Notes under the pieces: model-generated
What the model was told of the DNA's origin: nothing
Database searches by the model: none
What the model saw: the letters and a program-made list of their open reading frames with translations, nothing else
Program-made: the position numbers and the translations under genes
Part shown: piece by piece, positions 43,759 through 53,370 of the stretch
Layout: each line of letters opens with the position of its first letter
Numbering within the stretch: the first letter of the stretch is position 1
From: Nitrospirillum amazonense
Lineage (GTDB): Bacteria > Pseudomonadota > Alphaproteobacteria > Azospirillales > Azospirillaceae
NCBI RefSeq assembly: GCF_007828045.1
Contig: NZ_VITN01000008.1
Location: 180,541 to 244,540 of the forward strand
Length of the DNA: 64,000 nucleotides
Reading direction: 5' to 3'

Positions 43759-44018
43759 CGTGCTCCGTTTCCGCTGCTGTATGGGACGTGGTACCCGTAC
43801 CGTTGGAACCCGCACGGGGGGAAAACAGCCGCATCGAGGCCCGTGGCGCTGGCATCGCTTGACCCCGCCTGCACGCGATCTTATATCGCAAGGCTGGGCC
43901 TCCTGGAGCCATGTGCGGACGCATCGGACAATCTGACCCCCCGTTTCTCGGGACGGCCAGGCTGCAATGATGGCAGACGACCATTCCGGGCGCGATTTAT
44001 ACCACAGCGAGCGCATCG

Positions 44019-44774
44019 GTGTTCAAGCGTCTTCAAGAAGAGATCGAGGGTATTAAAGCCCGCGACCCGGCGGCGCGGTCCACCCTGGAGGTGCTGCTGT
44101 GCTATCCGGGCCTACATGCTGTGCTTTTGTACCGCCTGGCCAACCATTGCTGGCGTAACGGCTGGCCGACGCTGGGCCGATTCATTTCGCACCTGGCCCG
44201 CATGGGCACCGGCATCGAAATCCACCCCGGCGCCACCATAGGCGAGGGATTCTTCATCGACCACGGCATGGGCGTGGTGATCGGCGAGACGGCGGAGATC
44301 GGCCGCAACGTCCACCTTTATCACGCGGTCACCCTGGGCGGCACCTCGCTCAGCAAGGGTAAGCGCCATCCCACCGTGGGCGACAACGTCATCATCGGCG
44401 CGGGCGCCAAGATCCTGGGCGCCATAACCATCGGGGCCGGGGCGCGCATCGGCGCCAACGCGGTGGTGGTGGCCGACGTCGCGGCGGGCGCCACCATGGT
44501 GGGCATCCCGGCCCGCGCCGTCACGGCCAAGGCCAAGACGGAAAAGGACCAGTTCCTGGCCTACGGCACGCCCTGCAACAACCTGCCCGACCCCGTGGCC
44601 CGCGCCCTGCAGGCGCTGACCGACCAAGTCAGTACCCTCAGCCGCCGCATCGAGGAGCTGGAGCAGGCGGCCCCCATCGTCCCCCTGGTCGCTTCCGAGA
44701 TGATCGCCCCCCAGATGGTCCGGGCCGGCGTCGGGGATGAGGAGTGCGGCAAGCCCGGCCGCTCACCCTGCTGA
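44019..44774 (+). CDS. cysE: Serine O-acetyltransferase
   Basis: 251 residues, starting at GTG 44019. Makes O-acetylserine, the cysteine precursor. Left-handed beta-helix hexapeptide repeats ([60 protein letters not shown]) with the catalytic His of DHGMG and HPT. The N-terminus is short, as in NifP/plasmid-type CysE, and the C-terminal extension has a short coiled coil ([16 protein letters not shown]). It is followed by a cysteine desulfurase gene, so cysteine is made and used for Fe-S or thio-modification in one locus. Confidence 0.94.
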   Translation: MFKRLQEEIEGIKARDPAARSTLEVLLCYPGLHAVLLYRLANHCWRNGWPTLGRFISHLARMGTGIEIHPGATIGEGFFIDHGMGVVIGETAEIGRNVHLYHAVTLGGTSLSKGKRHPTVGDNVIIGAGAKILGAITIGAGARIGANAVVVADVAAGATMVGIPARAVTAKAKTEKDQFLAYGTPCNNLPDPVARALQALTDQVSTLSRRIEELEQAAPIVPLVASEMIAPQMVRAGVGDEECGKPGRSPC

Positions 44775-44809
44775 GCGACTCGACCGTCCCTTCCAACCGG
44801 TTCACCCTG

Positions 44810-45979
44810 ATGCCGTCGACCTATCTCGACCATAACGGCACCTGCCCGCCCCGGCCCGAGGCCGTTGCGGCCATGGTGGCGGCGCTGTCCCTGCCGGGCA
44901 ACCCGTCCTCCGTCCATGCCCAGGGACGTGAGGCGCGGCGGCGGGTGGAGGTGGCGCGCCGTCAGGTGGCAGCATTGCTGAACCTGCCCCCCGCCACCCT
45001 GATCTTCACCGGCAGCGGGACGGAGGCCAATGCGCTGGCGCTGGCCAGCGCCGGCGATCGCTCCGTCATCACCAGCACCATCGAGCACGCCAGCGTGCTG
45101 GAGGCAACCCCGGGGGCCGTCCGCTGCCCGGTCACCCCGGATGGCAGGGTCGATTTGGGCGCGCTGGACACGATGCTGGGGGGCGCCGGCCGTCCGGCCT
45201 TCCTGTCGCTCATGGCGGTGAACAACGAGACCGGCGTCATCCAGCCGGTGGCCGAGGCGGCGGCCCTGGCGCGGCGCCACGGTGCCCTGTTTCACTGCGA
45301 CGCCAGCCAGGCGGTGGGCCGCCTGACCTGGGACTGGGCCGCCCTCGCGCCCGATTACCTGACCGTTTCCGCCCACAAGATCGGCGGGCCCCAGGGGGTG
45401 GGCGCCCTGGCCGTGTGGGACGGCGCCCCTCTGGCCCCCATCCTGCGCGGCGGCGGTCAAGAGCGGCGGCGGCGGGCGGGGACGGAGAACGTGGCCGGCA
45501 TCGTCGGCTTCGGCGCGGCGGCGGCGGCCTGCGACGCCGGCGCCTTCAACCGGCTGGCGGTCTTGCGCGACGGGTTGGAGGCGCGGCTGCGGGCGGCGGC
45601 GGCGGAACTGGTGGTGGCCGGCGCCAGGGCGGAGCGTGTGGCCAACACCAGTTGCCTGGTGACGCCCGGCTGGCGGGGGGAGACGCAGGTGATGGCGCTG
45701 GATCTGGCCGGCTACGCCGTCAGCAGCGGTTCCGCCTGCTCCAGCGGCAAGGTCGCGGCCTCCCACGTGCTGGCGGCCATGGGGATGGGGCCGGATCTGG
45801 CCGGTTGCGCCATCCGCGTCAGCCTGGGCTGGTCGACCACCGAGGATGAGGTGCGGCGTTTCGCCGACGCCTGGATCGCCCTATATGGCCGCCGCATGCC
45901 GGCGCCGGCGGCACAGCAGGCGCACTTATCGCCACAGGATAGGCAGTCTATCGTTTCCCAGACGGCGCGGCAGCAGTAG
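44810..45979 (+). CDS. Cysteine desulfurase, NifS/IscS-like
   Basis: 389 residues from ATG 44810. PLP-dependent enzyme that takes sulfur from cysteine. STYLDHNGTCPPRPEAVAAM is the family N-terminus; TGSGTEANALAL, the His in STIEHASVL, NNETGVIQP, the PLP lysine in SAHKIGGPQGVGAL, and the catalytic Cys loop SSGSACSSGKVAASHVL are all present, so it should be active. Sequence details differ from housekeeping IscS (YLDHNGT rather than YLDNxAT), so this may be a specialised NifS-like form. No ribosome site is evident at 44810; a GTG at 44744 within cysE is another option. Confidence 0.9.
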   Translation: MPSTYLDHNGTCPPRPEAVAAMVAALSLPGNPSSVHAQGREARRRVEVARRQVAALLNLPPATLIFTGSGTEANALALASAGDRSVITSTIEHASVLEATPGAVRCPVTPDGRVDLGALDTMLGGAGRPAFLSLMAVNNETGVIQPVAEAAALARRHGALFHCDASQAVGRLTWDWAALAPDYLTVSAHKIGGPQGVGALAVWDGAPLAPILRGGGQERRRRAGTENVAGIVGFGAAAAACDAGAFNRLAVLRDGLEARLRAAAAELVVAGARAERVANTSCLVTPGWRGETQVMALDLAGYAVSSGSACSSGKVAASHVLAAMGMGPDLAGCAIRVSLGWSTTEDEVRRFADAWIALYGRRMPAPAAQQAHLSPQDRQSIVSQTARQQ

Positions 45980-46059
45980 GGTTGCGCCCCGGCTGGCTTA
46001 AGAAGGCCGGGCTGGGTTATGACTCCCCGGGGGCGGGGTGAAGCAGGGGTAGGCGGCGC

Positions 46060-46740
46060 ATGGCCGAGGGTAGTGGTGGGAACAAAGCCCCGCACAAGGG
46101 GGCGGGACAGGGTGTCTCCGGCGTGGTGCCGGGCGGCATGGGGGATTGCTGGGCCTGTGGCAAGCCGGTCTCCGGCCGGGCGCTGTTCTGCCACAACTGC
46201 GGCTCCATCCAGCCGCCGGCCGACCTGGATGCCTTCGCGCGCCTGAACCTGGAACGCCGCTTCGATGTCGAGCGCGCGGTGCTGGACCGCCAGCGCGCCG
46301 GCTTCACCCGCATCCTGGATCCGGAACGGCTGAAGTCGCGCGGGCCCCAGGAACGCGCACTGGCCGACCGGCACCGCCAGGCTGTGGAACAGGCCTACGC
46401 CACCCTGCGCGACCCCGCGGCCCGCGCCCGCTATCTCCTGGACCTGGTGCGCCCGGACGGCGATCTGCCGGGAACGCCGGGCAAGGGGCCGGAGGATGCC
46501 GACATGGCCGATCTGGCGGCCCAGGTGGCGGAGCTGCACGCCGCCAATCCGGTGGATGAGGACCAGCTGGAGCAGGCGACTCTGGGTGTCATTGGCGCCA
46601 TCGCCGGCACTCTGGTGGACCTGTCCGCCGCCTTCCACAATGACAATCTGGCGGCCGTGCCGGCACTGGCCGAGCGTCTGGCCCTGTGCCAGCAGCTGGG
46701 TGAGGCGCTGGGTGCCGTGACGCCGCCTGACGCGGATTGA
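46060..46740 (+). CDS. hscB: HscB-like Fe-S co-chaperone with zinc ribbon but no HPD motif
   Basis: 226 residues. N-terminal zinc ribbon C30-x2-C33 and C44-x2-C47 (CWACGKPVSGRALFCHNCG), then a J-domain region (LDAFARLNLERRFDVERAVL ... QAVEQAYATLRDPAARARYL) and the C-terminal three-helix IscU-binding domain (ELHAANPVDEDQLEQATLGV). At the place of the invariant HPD of J-proteins the sequence reads ILDPERL (LDP, residues 86-88), a change of the His that is essential for stimulating HscA. No hscA or iscU is in the window. Either HscB function is lost or it works without ATPase stimulation. Gene identity is fairly sure, activity is not. Confidence 0.85.
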   Translation: MAEGSGGNKAPHKGAGQGVSGVVPGGMGDCWACGKPVSGRALFCHNCGSIQPPADLDAFARLNLERRFDVERAVLDRQRAGFTRILDPERLKSRGPQERALADRHRQAVEQAYATLRDPAARARYLLDLVRPDGDLPGTPGKGPEDADMADLAAQVAELHAANPVDEDQLEQATLGVIGAIAGTLVDLSAAFHNDNLAAVPALAERLALCQQLGEALGAVTPPDAD

Positions 46741-46844
46741 TTCCCGGCCCCATCGATCCCCATCCTTGATCATCCCCCGCCTTCCGGCGCTATGTTCGGG
46801 GATGGGCGGCGCCTGGGCCGCCCGGCAGCCACCGGGTGCGGGGC

Positions 46845-47678
46845 ATGGACAAGACTTACACCGGCGTTTCCTCCTTTGACGGCGCCGCCCGGCGGCCGAG
46901 CCCCGCCGGGCTGTTCGACCGTCTGCGCCGCCTGATCGCGCCGGAACGCGGCGACCGGGAGGATAGGCAGCTGGCCGTGGCCTTGTGCTTCGTCGCCGGC
47001 ATGACCAATGCCGGGGGTTTCCTGGCGGTGGGTCAGTACACCTCGCACATGTCGGGGGTGGTGTCGGGCCTGGCCGACAACCTGGTGCTGGGCGCCACGG
47101 ACATGGTTCTGATGGGGCTGGGTGCCCTGGGCGCCTTCCTGGCCGGTGCAGCCTGTTCCGCCATCCTGATCAACTGGGGCCGGCGCCGGGCCAACACCAG
47201 CCAGTACGCCTTGCCTCTGTCGCTGGAGGCGGCCCTGTTGCTGCTGTTCGGCGCGCTGGGCATGCTGCGGCCGCATGTCCGCTATTTCCTGGATATCGCC
47301 GTGCCCCTGCTGTGCTTCATCATGGGCCTGCAAAACGCCATCATCACCAAGATATCCCGCGCCCGTATTCGCACCACCCACATGACGGGGATGGTGACGG
47401 ATATCGGGATCGAGCTGGGCAAGATGCTCTATTGGAACCGGCGTTCGGCGGACGCCGTCAACGCGGTGGGCCAGGATGGCGCCCGCGTCCAGGCCGACCT
47501 GCCCAAGCTGCGCCTGTTAAGCAGCCTGGTCGGGTCGTTCTTCGGCGGCGGGGTTCTGGGCGCCCTGGGCTTCAAGGTCATCGGCTTTTCCGTCACCGTG
47601 CCGCTGGCCCTGCTGCTGTTGCTGCTGGCCATCGTGCCGCTGGTCGATGACCTGCGGCGCGCGCCCGCGCCGCGTTGA
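46845..47678 (+). CDS. YoaK family (DUF1275) membrane protein
   Basis: 277 residues. Signatures of DUF1275: FVAGMTNAGGFLAVGQYTSH MSGVVSGLADNLV, then LLCFIMGLQNAIITKISRAR and RTTHMTGMVTDIGIELGKML. About six membrane helices with a hydrophobic C-terminal pair (VTVPLALLLLLLAIVPLVDD). Function unknown; the family is often found with stress or transport genes. ATG 46845 is used; the alternative GTG 46836 adds three residues. Confidence 0.92.
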   Translation: MDKTYTGVSSFDGAARRPSPAGLFDRLRRLIAPERGDREDRQLAVALCFVAGMTNAGGFLAVGQYTSHMSGVVSGLADNLVLGATDMVLMGLGALGAFLAGAACSAILINWGRRRANTSQYALPLSLEAALLLLFGALGMLRPHVRYFLDIAVPLLCFIMGLQNAIITKISRARIRTTHMTGMVTDIGIELGKMLYWNRRSADAVNAVGQDGARVQADLPKLRLLSSLVGSFFGGGVLGALGFKVIGFSVTVPLALLLLLLAIVPLVDDLRRAPAPR

Positions 47679-47711
47679 CCTGAGGGCGCCCCGTCCCGCG
47701 TTGAAGGACTG

Positions 47712-49751
47712 TCAGGGTGTCCCCACCCCCGGCATCACCCGCACCTCCAGCGCCGACGGGTAGTCGGGGCTGCGATAGACGCGTTCGTGTGCGGCCTTGA
47801 AGTCTTCCGGCTTGGCGTTGGGGATATCGACGAAGGTCTGGGGGTTGCGGTCGGTCAAGGGGAACCAACTGCTCTGGATCTGCACCATGATGCGATGGCC
47901 GCGGCGGAAGGTGTGGTTGACGTCGGCCAGGGCGTAACGGATGGGCGTCACCTGGTCCGGCACCATGGGTTCCGGCTTTTCGAAACTGTTGCGGAACTTG
48001 GCTCGCAGCGGGTCGCCGCGCACCAGCTGCTGGTATCCGCCCAGATCGACCGATGGCGGCGGCACGTCGGCCTTGGGGTCGGTCGATCCCTCCGCCCCGC
48101 CGGCTTGGCCGGGCGGCAGGTCCTGCGGATAGACGTCGATCAGCTTGACCACCCAGTCGCTGTCGGTGCCCGAGGTGGAGACGAACAGCTTGGGCGACAC
48201 CGGGCCGACGATGGTGACGTCGGCCTCCAGCGGCGCGGTCTGGTAGACCAGCACGTCGGGCCGGGTGGTGGCGAAGCGCTGGTCGGCCACCATGTACTCC
48301 TTGGGCACGTCGGTGGTGACGTAGCCGACGTAGGGCACAGGGTGGGCCGGGTCGCTGACGTATTCGTCGAATTTGGTCCCGTTCTTGGCCGCCGCCGGCG
48401 CCGTCCAGGCCAGGCCGCCGCCGGGCTGCAGGTACAGCGTGCGGGTCTGCGCCTGCTTGGGCGGCCAGGACGCGTACTGGCGCCAGACGTTGGTGCCGGT
48501 CTCGAACACCGTGGCCTTGGCCAGCTTGGCATCCGGCGCGCCCTTCAGGTGCTGTTCGAAGAAGGGGAAGAGGATGTTCCGGCGGTAGTAGTCGCCGGTG
48601 TCGGACGCGAAGTCCACCGCCCCCAGCTTGCGGCCGTAAGACCGGGCCCAGCCGCCGTGCACCCAGGGGCCGATCACCAGGTTGTTGGGCGTGCCGGGGT
48701 TCTGCGCCTCGATGGCGTTGTAGGTGGTGAAGGGGCCGTGCAGATCCTCCGCGTCGAACCAGCCGCCCACGGTCAGCACGGCGGCCTTGATGTTCTTCAG
48801 ATGCGGGGCGATGGCGCGCGGCTTCCAGTAATCGTCGTAGGTGGGGTGGTCCACCATTTCGCGCCAGTTGATCCCGTCCTCCTTGCTGAACAGGTCGCTG
48901 ATCTGCGCCAGGCTGCCTTTCCTCAGGTAGAAGTCATAGCCGTCGGTGGTGCCGAAATCGTAATCCGACCAGCCGCGCGGTTCCGTGGTGGGGTTCTTCT
49001 GCGGCTTGAACGCGGCGTAGAAGCTGAAGTTGGCCGCCAGCATGTAGGCGCCGCCGTGATAGGCGTCGTCGCCCATGTACAGGTCGGTCACCGGCGCCTG
49101 GGGGGAGGCGGCCTTGATGGCCGGGTGGCTGTCGATGATGCTGGCGGAGGTGAAAAAGCCCGGGTAGCTGATGCCCCAGATGCCGACCTTGCCGTTGTTG
49201 CCCGGCACGTTCTTCAGCAGCCAATCCACGCTGTCGTGCATGTCGCTGCTATCGTCGGTGTCCGTCTTGGACTTCTTGGCGTCGATGTGCGGGCGCATTT
49301 CCACCCAGCTGGCGCCGGACATGAAACGGCCGCGCACATCCTGGAAGACGAAGATGTAGCCGGACTTGTCGAAATCCGGTGAGGGGCCCAGCTGCTTGGG
49401 ATAGGCCTCGCTGCCGTACCATAGCTCCTTGCCCACCCGGGCGCCGACACCATAGGGCGTGCGCACCATCAGGAAGGGATAGGTCTTGGACTGGTCCTTG
49501 GGCACGTAGACGACGGTGAACAGTTCCACGCCGTCGCGCATGGGAACGCGGTACTCGTACTTGGTATAGTGCTCCGGCACGCTGTAGGGCTTGTCCTGCC
49601 CCTGTTGCGCCGCCCCCTGGCCCGCCCCTTGGGCCAGGGCCACGGGTGCCGACATCGACCCCGCCAGCGTCAACGCCAAACCCAAGGCGGCCACCGCGCG
49701 CCCCGCGACCCTGCCCATCGTCATGCCATTCCCCATCCAGCCAAATCCCAT
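47712..49751 (-). CDS. Exported CocE/NonD-family serine hydrolase (alpha-amino acid ester hydrolase-like)
   Basis: 679 residues with a signal peptide (AVAALGLALTLAGSMSAPVA LAQ). The catalytic domain has FLMVRTPYGVG, FVFQDVRGRFMSG, the nucleophile elbow VGIWGISYPGFFT (GxSYxG), and VIGPWVHGGW with the likely catalytic His region; the jelly-roll C-terminal domain follows (VSPKLFVSTSGTDSDWVVKL, RRGHRIMVQIQSSWFP). This is the X-Pro dipeptidyl-peptidase/CocE group; length and order suggest alpha-amino acid ester or glutaryl-7-ACA acylase-like activity on small amides or esters in the periplasm. ATGs at 49736 and 49724 are alternative starts. Confidence 0.93.
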   Translation of the reverse strand: MGFGWMGNGMTMGRVAGRAVAALGLALTLAGSMSAPVALAQGAGQGAAQQGQDKPYSVPEHYTKYEYRVPMRDGVELFTVVYVPKDQSKTYPFLMVRTPYGVGARVGKELWYGSEAYPKQLGPSPDFDKSGYIFVFQDVRGRFMSGASWVEMRPHIDAKKSKTDTDDSSDMHDSVDWLLKNVPGNNGKVGIWGISYPGFFTSASIIDSHPAIKAASPQAPVTDLYMGDDAYHGGAYMLAANFSFYAAFKPQKNPTTEPRGWSDYDFGTTDGYDFYLRKGSLAQISDLFSKEDGINWREMVDHPTYDDYWKPRAIAPHLKNIKAAVLTVGGWFDAEDLHGPFTTYNAIEAQNPGTPNNLVIGPWVHGGWARSYGRKLGAVDFASDTGDYYRRNILFPFFEQHLKGAPDAKLAKATVFETGTNVWRQYASWPPKQAQTRTLYLQPGGGLAWTAPAAAKNGTKFDEYVSDPAHPVPYVGYVTTDVPKEYMVADQRFATTRPDVLVYQTAPLEADVTIVGPVSPKLFVSTSGTDSDWVVKLIDVYPQDLPPGQAGGAEGSTDPKADVPPPSVDLGGYQQLVRGDPLRAKFRNSFEKPEPMVPDQVTPIRYALADVNHTFRRGHRIMVQIQSSWFPLTDRNPQTFVDIPNAKPEDFKAAHERVYRSPDYPSALEVRVMPGVGTP

Positions 49752-49833
49752 TGCGGGCGGTCCGGCGCCCCAATCGTTTGGCCGTCAAGCTAAGCCATTA
49801 CGGATCCTGGTGGAAGCGGGGATTGGGGCGGGA

Positions 49834-50511
49834 TCAGGAACAGCCGTCGGCCGTCTCCGGCGCCTCGCTGTCGGCGGGGCGGGGGATGTGCAGTTCGGTT
49901 GCCAGGGCGGCGTCGCTGCTGCAATAGGGCCTCTTGGTCTGCCAGTTGCGGATGCGGTGGAAGGTGTCGGCGGTGGTGCCCACGGGGTCGTCATCCTGGG
50001 CGTTGGCGGTTAGCTGGTAGACGGCGATGGTGGTGGGGGCCGGATCGGGGACGGAGTCACCCATCTTGCGGGTGGCGATCAGCAGCAGGGTCTGCGGCTT
50101 GCCCTCCACCGTGCCGTGGGCGAAGACGACGGAGCGCACGGCGTCCTCCCCGGTGTGCGGGCTGTCGCGGACGATTTCCGCCACGCCGGGCGGCGTCTCC
50201 GCCTCGACCGACACCAGGTTCCAGCCGTGGCGGTCGCCGCCGGCCGGTTTCATCATCACCATGTAGCTGGCGTGGCCCCAGGCGTTGCCGTTATCGCGCC
50301 AGGCACGGACGACGATGGCCGTCCGTCCGTCCGGGGCGAAGTTGTCCAGGGTGTTGACGCCGTACTCGAGGGCGATGGGATTCAGGTGGGTGATGCCCTG
50401 GGGACCATCGCCCGGTGCCGTTTTTGTGGCCTGGGGCTTGGCGGCGACGGCGGGCTGGGCCGCCAGGGAAAGGGCCAGGAACGATGGCAACAACCAGCGA
50501 AGCAACGGCAT
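49834..50511 (-). CDS. Exported hypothetical protein
   Basis: 225 residues with a signal peptide (LLRWLLPSFLALSLAAQPAV AA). The mature part is a single domain of mixed beta strands (GRTAIVVRAWRDNGNAWGHA SYMVMMKP, AVRSVVFAHGTVEGKPQTLL LIATRKMGDSV) with two Cys (YCSSD and a C-terminal GCS) that may pair in the periplasm. No family recognised. It stands alone between two unrelated genes. Confidence 0.7.
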   Translation of the reverse strand: MPLLRWLLPSFLALSLAAQPAVAAKPQATKTAPGDGPQGITHLNPIALEYGVNTLDNFAPDGRTAIVVRAWRDNGNAWGHASYMVMMKPAGGDRHGWNLVSVEAETPPGVAEIVRDSPHTGEDAVRSVVFAHGTVEGKPQTLLLIATRKMGDSVPDPAPTTIAVYQLTANAQDDDPVGTTADTFHRIRNWQTKRPYCSSDAALATELHIPRPADSEAPETADGCS

Positions 50512-50738
50512 TGGGGCGGGCCTTGTCTGTCATGGGGCGCAATTTTCGCCCTTCATACAGCGCCGTCCGTGTCGGTTCCATGACGCGCCCGGTCACGGGC
50601 GCCCCGTTGGCGGCCGGCATGCGTGACGCCATCTTTACAAGTGGCCCGCCGCCCTCTACCAAAGCAGGCTGATCCGGGCGGCGTCCGCCGTTGATGTCGC
50701 GATTTATAGGCCAACCCTTATCAGAGTGATGCAGTGCC

Positions 50739-51053
50739 ATGCCCAAGATGACGTTCGTTGAGACCGATGGAACCCGCCGCGAGGTGGATGCCCCGCTGGG
50801 CCTGTCGATCCTGGAGGTCGCCCGTCGGCACAACATCGATCTGGAAGGCGCCTGCGAGGGCTCGCTGGCTTGCTCCACCTGCCATGTCGTCGTGGCGCCG
50901 GAATGGTACGATCTGCTGCCGGATGCCAAGGAAGATGAGGAGGACATGCTGGACCTGGCGTTCGGCCTGACCAAGACCTCGCGCCTGGGCTGCCAGATCC
51001 GCATCTCCGAAGAGCTGGACGGCCTGGTCGTGCAGCTGCCTGGCGCCAAGTAA
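50739..51053 (+). CDS. fdx: Adrenodoxin-type [2Fe-2S] ferredoxin
   Basis: 104 residues, usual length for ISC-type ferredoxin. Cluster ligands Cys39, Cys45, Cys48 ([14 protein letters not shown]) and Cys85 (RLGCQI), with the acidic partner-binding segment [12 protein letters not shown] between. It serves as electron donor for Fe-S cluster assembly. In relatives fdx sits after hscA and before or near mnmA; here it is just before mnmA but separated from hscB by three unrelated genes. Confidence 0.95.
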   Translation: MPKMTFVETDGTRREVDAPLGLSILEVARRHNIDLEGACEGSLACSTCHVVVAPEWYDLLPDAKEDEEDMLDLAFGLTKTSRLGCQIRISEELDGLVVQLPGAK

Positions 51054-51168
51054 GCCGGCGCCCAGCGCCGCTTGCCCCATTGATTTTCCAAACGCACAGG
51101 CCGGCCTTGCGGGAATGACCGCCAGGCCGCGCTTGCGCTTTGGCGCGTCTTGGCCCATATGCGGGCCC

Positions 51169-52305
51169 ATGAATTCCCTAGGCTTCGATAAGGCGCCGGC
51201 CGACACCCGCGTGGTGGTCGCCATGTCCGGCGGGGTGGACAGCTCGGTCACCGCGGCCCTCCTGAAAGAGGAGGGATACGACGTGGTGGGCGTCACCCTG
51301 CAGCTGTACGACCACGGCATGGCCGTGGGGCGCAAGGGGGCCTGCTGCGCCGGCCAGGACATCTACGACGCCTCACGCGTGGCTGAGACCATCGGCATCC
51401 CCCACTACGTGCTGGACTACGAATCCCGTTTCTCCGACGCGGTGATGCAGGATTTCGCCGACAGCTACCTGCGCGGCGAGACGCCCATCCCCTGCGTGCG
51501 CTGCAATCAGCGGGTCAAGTTCCGCGACCTGTTGGACCAGGCCCGCGACCTGGGGGCGGAGGCGCTGGCCACCGGCCATTACGTGCGCCGGGTGCAGGGC
51601 GCCAGCGGGGCGGAACTGCACCGCGCCGCCGACCCGTCCAAGGACCAGAGCTACTTCCTGTTCGCCACCACCCAGGCGCAGCTGGATTTCCTGCGCTTCC
51701 CCCTGGGCGGCATGCCCAAGACGGAAACCCGGGCGCTGGCCGACCGCTACAACCTGCCGGTGGCCGACAAGCCCGACAGCCAGGACATCTGCTTCGTTCC
51801 CAACGGCTCCTACGCCGCCGTGGTGAACCGCCTGCGCCCTGGTGCCGTGACGCCGGGCGACATCGTCCATGTCGATGGCCGCGTGCTGGGCCGGCATGAG
51901 GGCGTCATCAACTACACCGTGGGCCAGCGCAAGGGCCTGGGCCTGGGCGGCAACGCCACCCTGGCGGTGGAACCGGGTGGTGATACCGACCCGCTGTACG
52001 TCGTGCGGGTGGATGCCGCCAGCGCCCAGGTGGTGGTGGGCCCGCGCGCGGCCCTGGCCCGGACGCGCGTGACCGTGCGCGAGGTCAACTGGCTGGGCGG
52101 CGCCGCGCCGGCCGACGGCGTGCCGGTGACGGTCAAGTTGCGCTCCGCCCAGCCGGGCCTGGCGGCGCGCCTGTTCCTGGATGCCCAGGGTGGCGCCACC
52201 GTGGAACTGGACCAGCCCCAGTTCGGCGTCGCCCCCGGCCAGGCCGCCGTTTTCTACCAGGACGACCGCGTGCTGGGCGGCGGCTGGATCGTGGGCGCGG
52301 CCTAG
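51169..52305 (+). CDS. mnmA: tRNA 2-thiouridine(34) synthase
   Basis: 378 residues. PP-loop SGGVDSS (residues 20-26), catalytic Cys109 in PCVRCNQ and persulfide Cys208 in DICFVPNGS, as in E. coli MnmA. Forms the 2-thiouridine at position 34 of tRNA-Lys, Glu and Gln using sulfur from a cysteine desulfurase, which links it to the desulfurase gene at 44810. ATG 51169 is chosen by family N-terminus; the frame continues upstream to 51115. Confidence 0.96.
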   Translation: MNSLGFDKAPADTRVVVAMSGGVDSSVTAALLKEEGYDVVGVTLQLYDHGMAVGRKGACCAGQDIYDASRVAETIGIPHYVLDYESRFSDAVMQDFADSYLRGETPIPCVRCNQRVKFRDLLDQARDLGAEALATGHYVRRVQGASGAELHRAADPSKDQSYFLFATTQAQLDFLRFPLGGMPKTETRALADRYNLPVADKPDSQDICFVPNGSYAAVVNRLRPGAVTPGDIVHVDGRVLGRHEGVINYTVGQRKGLGLGGNATLAVEPGGDTDPLYVVRVDAASAQVVVGPRAALARTRVTVREVNWLGGAAPADGVPVTVKLRSAQPGLAARLFLDAQGGATVELDQPQFGVAPGQAAVFYQDDRVLGGGWIVGAA

Positions 52306-52357
52306 CCCTTTCCCTTTGTGGTAGTGTGGCCTCCCTTCCTTCTGGATCGGAGTTGCC

Positions 52358-53206
52358 ATGGAAGCCGGCCGTCCCAGCCGTACCGCCCTGGTGGTCGCCG
52401 CGTTACGGGCGGCGCACCAACTGGTGGATGCACCCGTCATCTTCGCCGACCCGGTGGCCTTGCCTATCCTGGGGCCGGACGCCGAGGCGCGCATCCGGGA
52501 TGACGAGGCGCGGCTGCACGCGCCGCCCGCCCGTTTCCTGCGCGCGTCTCTGGTGGCGCGCAGCCGCTTCGCCGAGGATGGGCTGGCGGTGGCCGTGGCC
52601 GCTGGCGTGGACCAGTACGTGGTGCTGGGCGCCGGCCTCGATACCTTCGCCTATCGCAACCCCCATCCCGGTGTGCGGGTGTTCGAGGTCGATCACCCGG
52701 CGACCCAGGCGTGGAAGCGCTCGATGCTGGAGGCTGCGGGCATCGTGCCGCCCGCCGGCGTGGCCTATGCCGCCATCGATTTCGAGCGCGACACCCTGAC
52801 GGACGGCCTTACCCGCGCCGGGTTCGATTGGGACCGGCCGGCCTTCGTCGCCTGGCTGGGCGTCACCATGTATCTGACGCGGGACGCCATCCTGGATACG
52901 CTGCGTCGTGTGGCGACCCTGCCCGCCGGCAGCGCCATCGTTTTCGATTACAGCCTGCCGCCGGATCGCCTGACCGAGGCGCAGCGCGTGACTTTCCAGG
53001 CCATGGTCGACCGCGCGGCGGCGGAGGGGGAGCCGTGGCGGAGTTTCTTCACCCCCGACGCGCTGGCGGCCGACCTGCGCGGGCTGGGCTTCGGCGCGCT
53101 GGAGGATGTGGGGCCGGCCGAGCTGAATCCCCGCTATTTCGCGGGTCGCAGCGATGGTTTGGTCCTGGGTGGCATCAGCCGCCTGATGCACGCTGCCGTT
53201 ACCTGA
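52358..53206 (+). CDS. SAM-dependent methyltransferase (leucine carboxyl methyltransferase-like)
   Basis: 282 residues. The PF04072-type signatures are present: FADPVALPILG, YVVLGAGLDTFAYR (SAM-binding GAGLDT), VFEVDHPATQAWK, and AWLGVTMYLTRDAILDTL. The family methylates carboxyl groups of metabolites or proteins; many bacterial members have no known substrate. GGATCGGAG upstream is a weak ribosome site. It follows mnmA after 52 bases. Confidence 0.92.
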   Translation: MEAGRPSRTALVVAALRAAHQLVDAPVIFADPVALPILGPDAEARIRDDEARLHAPPARFLRASLVARSRFAEDGLAVAVAAGVDQYVVLGAGLDTFAYRNPHPGVRVFEVDHPATQAWKRSMLEAAGIVPPAGVAYAAIDFERDTLTDGLTRAGFDWDRPAFVAWLGVTMYLTRDAILDTLRRVATLPAGSAIVFDYSLPPDRLTEAQRVTFQAMVDRAAAEGEPWRSFFTPDALAADLRGLGFGALEDVGPAELNPRYFAGRSDGLVLGGISRLMHAAVT

Positions 53207-53370
53207 GGCGGATCGGGCAACGGACCCGCTTAGGCCGGAGGGCAAGGCCCCCTAGCCGGACGGCGCACGCATAAGGGCGTATCGCCAGCGGTTTTGCCCG
53301 CGCGTAGTCTGGTCCCATCACATTCGGCATGCGGAACAAGGGCTTGCCGACACCTGGGGGAGGATAGAGG

